DNA of 20,029 nt from Eubacteriales bacterium (GTDB lineage Bacteria; Bacillota_A; Clostridia; Christensenellales; Aristaeellaceae): positions 1 to 20,029 of the forward strand of contig JAUMYC010000017.1 in NCBI GenBank assembly GCA_030528845.1, read 5' to 3'. The position numbers and the translations under genes were made by a program. This document shows, one piece after another, positions 16,156-20,029 of this stretch (the stretch's first letter is position 1; the number at the start of each line of letters is the position of its first letter). The notes beneath the pieces are model-generated. The model made no database searches, was not told the DNA's origin, and saw only the letters and a list, made by a program, of their open reading frames with translations.

Positions 16156-16911
16156 TTACTTGGGGCGCGCCTCGGGCTCATGATCCGGGAAGGGGATGGA
16201 GAGCATGCGCAGCTTGTTCAGCGTGCGCTCGACCGCGTCCTCGCTGGTGCCCCAGGGCTTGTCGGCGTTGCGATAGTCAAACTTGAGCGTGAACCACTCC
16301 AGCTCCTTTTCGATCCTGTCCAGCGCCTTCTTTTCCACGTCGATCAGATCCTTCGTGAAGGCGGCAAGATCCGCCCCGGAGAGGTTGGCGGGCGCGGCCT
16401 GCATCAGGGCGGCGTAATGCTGCACGCAAAAGCCCTTGCAGCCGGAGAATGCCTTTTTGAACTCGGCTTCTTTTTTCCATGTGACGAAGAACGTCTCGAT
16501 GTAGCGCTGCATGGTGGTCTTGAGCCGCTCGCACAGGATGCACGTCTCGCCCACGGAGGAGAGCTCGTCGGCTGCGGGCGCGGCCTGCTTGCGGGCGAAG
16601 AGGCCCGTCTTCTTGGGCGCGCCGTCGCGCGATTTGGCGTCGGCGTCGATGCGCGCGATGACGTCGCGCAGGTAGGTGTGCGTGCTCAGCGCGAGGCCGA
16701 GGCGGTTGCTCATGCGGAACATCTGGCCGTAGTGCCGCGCGCAGAAGCCCTTTTTGTTCGTCTCCACGCGCACGTCCGGCTCCATGACGGACGCGCCCAT
16801 GAAATATTCGCGGTAGTTCGCCTCGTTGAGCGAATGCAGCCGACACAGCGGACATTCGCAGTCTTCCCGAAACGCCTCCCAAAGCGGTATGGTATCGATA
16901 TGCTCTTTCAT
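16156..16911 (-). CDS. DUF6062 family cysteine-rich protein
   Basis: The 251-residue protein matches my memory of DUF6062, a Firmicutes family of unknown function beginning MKEx-IxTIPxxEAF. It contains two copies of one metal-binding-like pattern. Copy 1 is CECPLC (18-23) with FCARHY (56-61); copy 2 is CILC (124-127) with CKGFCVQHY (158-166). Each pairs a C-x2-C with a C-x2-H, as in a zinc-binding or iron-sulfur site. Conserved EPDVRVETNKKGFC and NRLGLAL segments sit in the first half. A Lys/Ala-rich linker (about 98-115) separates the halves. It is cytoplasmic and ATG-initiated (GAGGTGCAG upstream). It may bind zinc; no enzymatic activity can be named. Confidence 0.85.
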   Translation of the reverse strand: MKEHIDTIPLWEAFREDCECPLCRLHSLNEANYREYFMGASVMEPDVRVETNKKGFCARHYGQMFRMSNRLGLALSTHTYLRDVIARIDADAKSRDGAPKKTGLFARKQAAPAADELSSVGETCILCERLKTTMQRYIETFFVTWKKEAEFKKAFSGCKGFCVQHYAALMQAAPANLSGADLAAFTKDLIDVEKKALDRIEKELEWFTLKFDYRNADKPWGTSEDAVERTLNKLRMLSIPFPDHEPEARPK

Positions 16912-16944
16912 CTCTGCACCTCTTGCCCTGTCTCTTTCCCGCCC

Positions 16945-16971
16945 TTGACAGGTGGATAAATTCTATATACA
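16945..16971 (+). promoter_or_regulatory. Possible plus-strand promoter of the APH-like kinase gene
   Basis: A perfect TTGACA (16945-16950) is followed 15 bases later by TATACA (16966-16971). A second TATACT (16973-16978) sits 22 bases from the -35. The 15-bp spacer is short. TAAAAT at 17031-17036 is an alternative -10 without a good -35. The region also holds the minus-strand promoter of the DUF6062 gene, so the two would overlap. Confidence 0.35.
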
Positions 16972-17000
16972 GTATACTTGTTTGCACGGCCCGGAATCAA
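16971..17000 (-). promoter_or_regulatory. DUF6062 gene promoter
   Basis: On the minus strand, TTGATT (17000-16995), an 18-bp spacer and TATACT (16976-16971) stand about 59 bases upstream of ATG 16911. The palindromic GTATAC core makes the same bases readable as a -10 on both strands. Confidence 0.5.
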
Positions 17001-17075
17001 GTTTTTCGGGCAAAGTTTTCCATCAACCCATAAAATGTTTGCATTTTTTCTGCATCCGAAGGAGGGACGGCGGCT

Positions 17076-18008
17076 ATGGAAGCGTGGATGAAGGAGATCC
17101 CCGGGAGCGAGAGTTGGACGAGCGTGCGCGAGATCAGCTACGGCTGGTCGGGCGAGCGCAAGATGCACATCCGGCGCGAGGGGGGCGAGGACCTGCTCCT
17201 GCGCGTGAGCGACGGAGAAAAATACGAAAAGATGCTGGCCATCCACACGGCCATGCAGCCGCTGAACGCGCTGGCGCTGCCCGCCTCGCGCGCGGTCGAC
17301 TGCGGCAGGGCGCAGCAGGGCGCGCTGAGCTGGGCGCTGCTGACCTATATCGACGGCGAGGATCTGGAAGGGGCGCTGCCCGAGCTGCCCGAAGAGGAGC
17401 AATATCGCCTCGGGCGGGAGGCCGGAGCGATCCTGCGCAGGATCCACGGCATCCCCGCGCCGCAGGACAGGACGGATTGGGCCGCGCATTTCGGCGCGAA
17501 GATGGACCGCAAGCGCCGCCGCTGGCATGAGGTCGGCTTTCAGGCCGAGGGCTGCGAGCGCGCCTTCGCCTTCATCGACGAGCGCCGCCCTCTGCTCGCC
17601 GGCAGGGCGCAGTCTCTGCAGCACGGCGACTATCACTGCGGCAATATGGTGCTCACGCCCGACGGGCATGTGGGCGTGATCGACTTCAACCGGCTCGACT
17701 GGGGCGACCCGTGGGAGGAGTTCAACCGCATCGTCTGGGACGTGCGCGCCTCGCACGCCTTCGCCGCCGGGCAGATCGACGGCTATTTCGCGCCGGAGGC
17801 GCCGCCCGCGCTCTTTTGGGAGCTGCTGGCGCTCTATGTCACCTGCGATCAGATCTCCGCGCTGCCGTGGGCGGTGCAGTTCGGCGAGGGCGAACTGGAG
17901 ATCGCCCTGCAGAATTTTCAGGCCGTGCGCTCGTGGTATGACGATTTCCGCACGACGCTGCCCTCGTGGTATGCCCCGCGGCGGGAAAACGGCCCCCTGA
18001 AAAAATAA
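17076..18008 (+). CDS. APH-fold small-molecule kinase (kanamycin-kinase-like family)
   Basis: The 310-residue protein has the aminoglycoside/choline kinase fold. Residues 20-31 (ISYGWSGERKMH) form the nucleotide-loop region, with LLLRVSDGEKYEKM after it. The catalytic loop is LQHGDYHCGN (181-190; Asp185, Asn190), and VIDFNRLDWGDPWEEF (201-216) supplies the Mg-binding Asp203. The segment EEFNRIVWDV and the end DDFRTTLPSWY match a Clostridia family often annotated as aminoglycoside phosphotransferase or kanamycin kinase. That name comes from similarity only; I would not predict resistance. ATG 17076 follows GAAGGAGGGAC; an in-frame ATG at 17088 is the alternative. It diverges from the DUF6062 gene. 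The natural substrate is unknown. Confidence 0.88.
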   Translation: MEAWMKEIPGSESWTSVREISYGWSGERKMHIRREGGEDLLLRVSDGEKYEKMLAIHTAMQPLNALALPASRAVDCGRAQQGALSWALLTYIDGEDLEGALPELPEEEQYRLGREAGAILRRIHGIPAPQDRTDWAAHFGAKMDRKRRRWHEVGFQAEGCERAFAFIDERRPLLAGRAQSLQHGDYHCGNMVLTPDGHVGVIDFNRLDWGDPWEEFNRIVWDVRASHAFAAGQIDGYFAPEAPPALFWELLALYVTCDQISALPWAVQFGEGELEIALQNFQAVRSWYDDFRTTLPSWYAPRRENGPLKK

Positions 18009-18025
18009 CATTAACCCAGTAGTAT

Positions 18026-18054
18026 TTGACATAATAACCCGGGCAGGATAGAAT
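18026..18054 (+). promoter_or_regulatory. Promoter of the NYN/OST-HTH gene, near consensus
   Basis: TTGACA (18026-18031), a 17-bp spacer and TAGAAT (18049-18054) form the best -35 in the window, 52 bases before the TTG start. The leader contains a GCACGG/CCGTGC hairpin (18064-18083). The promoter begins 17 bases after the preceding stop codon in an AT-rich pocket. Confidence 0.8.
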
Positions 18055-18105
18055 AGAAGGGAAGCACGGCGCAAAGACCGTGCGGAAACAGGAGATAAAA
18101 GAACC

Positions 18106-19089
18106 TTGGGTACGTCCCATTATGCCGTATTTGTTGATTTGGAAAACGCCGGCGGCAAGGAGGATATGCTCCTCTCGATCATAGAAAAGGTCAAGATCCG
18201 CGGCGACATCCTGCTGGGCAAGGTATACGGATATACCGACCGCTACAGCGAACTCAAGAGAGTGCTGCTCTCCAACACATTTTCCGTCGTGCCCTCGCTG
18301 CGCTGGGGCAAAAACCAAAAGAACTCGCTGGATATCCAGCTGGTCATCGACGCGCTGGAGGTGGCCTACACCAACCCGCTGATCGATTCCTTCTGCATCG
18401 TCTCGGGCGACAGCGACTATATGCCTCTGGTGGGCAAGCTCAAGAGCATGGGCAAGTTCGTGCTGGGCATCTCCCGCTCCGAGGTCGCTTCCAACATTTT
18501 CATCACCGCCTGCAACGAGTTCATCTTCCTCGAATCCGTCGCGCGCAAGAAAAAGCCCGCCGCCGGCCGGGGCGCTGCTCATGCCGAGGGCGGAGATATC
18601 GACGAGCTCGTCGGGCGCGTGGAGACGATCCTGCGCGACAGAGACGAGGACCGCATGTATGCCAGCGAGATCAAGGACACGCTCACCCGCCTGCAGCCGG
18701 ATTTCAACGAGCGCTCCTACGGCTGCTCCACCTTCGGCAAGCTCATGACCCTCGTGGCCAAAAAGAGCAGCTTTGTCAAGGTGTGGACGGAGGACAGCTC
18801 GCTCATGGCCGGGCTGAGCGCGCCGGAGGACGAATCGGGCGCGCAGCAGCTGACAAAGACCAACTGGCTGCCCGCCTTTACCCAGTGCCTGCAGCGCTTT
18901 AAGGACGACGGGTTCGAGCGCATCAACCCCTCCATCCTCAAGGCCGCCATTCAGGCCGATTACCCGGATTTTGAGGAAAAGCAGATCGGCTTCAAGCGCT
19001 TCAGCGATATCATGAAGCAGCTGGAAAAAGAGAAGCTCCTCATCGTAGAAATGGATGAACAGCGCACCATGCTGCTCAAGATCTGCTGA
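18106..19089 (+). CDS. NYN-domain (PIN-like) protein with two OST-HTH/LOTUS domains
   Basis: The N-terminal NYN domain (about 5-146) is a PIN-fold RNase-like module. Conserved acids are seen in YAVFVDLENAGG (Asp11), NSLDIQLVIDAL (Asp76) and the SGDSDYMPLV block (Asp102, Asp104), which together form a plausible metal site. A charged linker (about 147-163) leads to two helical OST-HTH/LOTUS repeats (about 164-230 and 252-325). Both carry the F-x-K-L/F-S-D-I-M pattern (STFGKLMTLV, KRFSDIMKQL) and end in a beta segment (FVKVWTED, LLIVEMDEQ). This NYN-LOTUS design is known in bacteria and eukaryotic RNA regulators, so an RNA-processing role is likely; the target is unknown. The start is TTG 18106 with AGGAGA about 11 bases upstream. 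Confidence 0.9.
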   Translation: MGTSHYAVFVDLENAGGKEDMLLSIIEKVKIRGDILLGKVYGYTDRYSELKRVLLSNTFSVVPSLRWGKNQKNSLDIQLVIDALEVAYTNPLIDSFCIVSGDSDYMPLVGKLKSMGKFVLGISRSEVASNIFITACNEFIFLESVARKKKPAAGRGAAHAEGGDIDELVGRVETILRDRDEDRMYASEIKDTLTRLQPDFNERSYGCSTFGKLMTLVAKKSSFVKVWTEDSSLMAGLSAPEDESGAQQLTKTNWLPAFTQCLQRFKDDGFERINPSILKAAIQADYPDFEEKQIGFKRFSDIMKQLEKEKLLIVEMDEQRTMLLKIC

Positions 19090-19142
19090 AAAAAACGGCA
19101 GAGAATACAAGATACACCAACATCATCAGGAGGAGAACAATT

Positions 19143-19343
19143 ATGGTAAACAAGCAGATGTCCATCGGCGAAGTGCTCAGGCTCAGCCGCGAAACCGCCC
19201 CCATCTTCATGGCCTTCGGCATGCATTGCCTCGGCTGCCCCCATGCCACCGGCGAGTCCATCGAAATGGCCGCCGCCGCCCATGGCGTAGACGCCGACGC
19301 TCTGGTCGAAAAGCTCAACGAGTTCTTCGCCCAGCAGAAGTAA
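19143..19343 (+). CDS. DUF1858 redox-disulfide protein
   Basis: This 66-residue protein consists of one DUF1858 domain. It begins with the family pattern MSIGEVLRLSRETAPIF, followed by MHCLGCPHA with a CxxC pair (Cys29, Cys32). The domain is known from proteins associated with the hybrid cluster protein and is thought to form a redox disulfide. GGAGGAG precedes the ATG at 19143. No separate promoter was seen in the 53-bp gap after the NYN gene, so it may be read through. The ferritin-like gene follows in the same direction. A function in nitrosative or oxidative stress is plausible but inferred. Confidence 0.92.
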   Translation: MVNKQMSIGEVLRLSRETAPIFMAFGMHCLGCPHATGESIEMAAAAHGVDADALVEKLNEFFAQQK

Positions 19344-19358
19344 CGCGCTTTTTCCCAA

Positions 19359-19387
19359 ACAGCCGCCCTCGCTCCGTCGGCGGCTGT
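19359..19387 (+). terminator. Hairpin between DUF1858 and the ferritin-like gene
   Basis: ACAGCCGCC (19359-19367) and GGCGGCTGT (19379-19387) form a 9-bp stem with an 11-base loop. CTTCATT follows, a poor U-tract. It may be a weak terminator or attenuator that sets the relative levels of the two genes. Confidence 0.5.
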
Positions 19388-19418
19388 CTTCATTCCGAAA
19401 ACAAAGGAGGCGTGCGAT

Positions 19419-19895
19419 ATGCTCTTTGACGACAAACAGGCGGTCTCGATCGCCATTGAAATGGAACGCCGCGGCGAAGAATTTTACCGCAAGGCCGCCC
19501 GCGTGAGCAAAAGCGAACAGGCCGTCGCGCTCCTGGCAAAGCTGGCCGAAGAGGAACGCTGCCATATGGCGGATTTTCAGCGCCTGGCCGAGCGCATCTG
19601 CGGCGGAGAATGCGGCCCCTACGACGAGGAGACCGGCGCATATCTGACGGCTGTCGCCGCCGATATCGTCTTCCCCGGCGGGCTGATGGAGCTCATCCCC
19701 GAGGGCGGGCTGCACAGCTCCGAGGCGGTGCTACGCTATGCCATCCGCTCCGAGAAGGATTCCATCCTCTTTTATTCCGAGATGACCGCCCACGCGCTCA
19801 ACGAAAGCGCGCGCGCCGTCTTTGAGGAGATCCTCCGCGCCGAGCGCGGACACCTCGCCCGGCTGGTCATCATGCTCGAAAAGGTGCTCGCATAA
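19419..19895 (+). CDS. Ferritin-like diiron (rubrerythrin-type, COG1633) protein
   Basis: The 158-residue protein is a four-helix bundle of the ferritin-like family. Iron-ligand candidates appear in order: Glu20 (MERRGEEFY), Glu46 with His49 (EEERCHM), Glu112 (RSEKDSILFY) and Glu142 with His145 (AERGHL). This E, ExxH, E, ExxH pattern is the diiron set. There is no C-terminal rubredoxin domain, so it would need a separate electron donor. Members handle peroxide or iron in anaerobes; the exact reaction is unknown here. AAAGGAGGCG precedes ATG 19419. It lies 75 bases after DUF1858, with a weak hairpin between. No strong terminator is seen after the stop. Confidence 0.92.
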   Translation: MLFDDKQAVSIAIEMERRGEEFYRKAARVSKSEQAVALLAKLAEEERCHMADFQRLAERICGGECGPYDEETGAYLTAVAADIVFPGGLMELIPEGGLHSSEAVLRYAIRSEKDSILFYSEMTAHALNESARAVFEEILRAERGHLARLVIMLEKVLA

Positions 19896-20001
19896 GCGGC
19901 CCGAAATGCATACGAGCGGCGTTTTCCGAAGGCGACCTTCAGTAAAAGCCGGGTTTGGTGGCAAAAAAACAAATTGGTTCTGTCAGGGAATTTTAAAATT
20001 C

Positions 20002-20029
20002 TTGTGAGTTTCCCCGGGTGTGGTATTAT
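20002..20029 (+). promoter_or_regulatory. Promoter for a gene beyond the window end
   Basis: TTGTGA (20002-20007), a 16-bp spacer and TATTAT (20024-20029) preceded by TGG give an extended -10 at the window edge. The 134 bases after the ferritin-like gene otherwise hold a GAATTTTAAAATTC palindrome (19988-20001) and no visible gene. Confidence 0.5.

Noticed and set aside
14316..16286. A 656-residue plus-strand open frame opposite the SH3b/PIG-L gene
   Set aside because: The minus strand has a signal peptide, an SH3b and a PIG-L domain; the plus frame is low-complexity shadow.
17076..18008. Aminoglycoside resistance gene
   Set aside because: The fold and motifs fit the APH superfamily, but this chromosomal Clostridia family is broad and there is no mobile context. 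Resistance cannot be claimed.

Overview
The window is 20 kb of dense, GC-rich bacterial chromosome with long G/C-ending ORFs. It has Firmicutes-type features: strong GGAGG ribosome binding sites, TTG starts, sigma-A-like promoters, a Spo0B-type sensor kinase, a NagB of Bacillus-like length, and DUF6062, DUF1858 and kanamycin-kinase-like families that are typical of Clostridia. I infer a high-GC, gut-type Clostridia member, possibly Christensenellales or a relative. The order-level guess is weak. No tRNA, rRNA, CRISPR array, transposase or phage gene was seen, so this looks like ordinary chromosome with several poorly described gene families.

Layout. 1-1973: a truncated nucleoside hydrolase (-) diverges from a Myb/SANT-like DNA-binding protein (+). 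A 319-bp intergenic region follows, with degenerate T-rich repeats and promoters on both strands. 1974-4731: argS, a palindromic element, an orphan Spo0B-type histidine kinase and a strong bidirectional terminator. 4745-6126 (-): nagB and a small membrane-anchored protein, each with its own promoter. 6291-11512 (+): a four-gene operon holding a MacB/LolD-type ABC ATPase, a secreted membrane-anchored Ig-like protein, a MacB-type permease and a second secreted anchored protein with three DUF11/CARDB-like repeats. DUF2461 and transketolase follow. Transketolase appears to have its own promoter inside the DUF2461 gene and ends at a 17-bp-stem bidirectional terminator. 14304-16911 (-): an exported SH3b plus PIG-L deacetylase-like protein with an altered HPDDE motif, and a DUF6062 cysteine protein. 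17076-19895 (+): an APH-fold small-molecule kinase, a NYN nuclease with two OST-HTH (LOTUS) domains, a DUF1858 redox protein and a ferritin-like diiron protein. The last 30 bases hold a promoter for a gene beyond the window.

How the genes work together. The clearest functional unit is the ABC operon. The ATPase and the MacB-fold permease form a mechanotransmission-type transporter. The classical MacA-like adaptor is absent, and two single-span extracellular beta-sandwich proteins take its place in the operon. This is the best candidate for an under-described system here. ArgS, Tkt and NagB are housekeeping enzymes. DUF1858 and the ferritin-like protein probably belong to redox or oxidative-stress handling. 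Promoters recur in one style: TTGCGN, 17 bp, then a TATA-type -10, often with a TGG extension.
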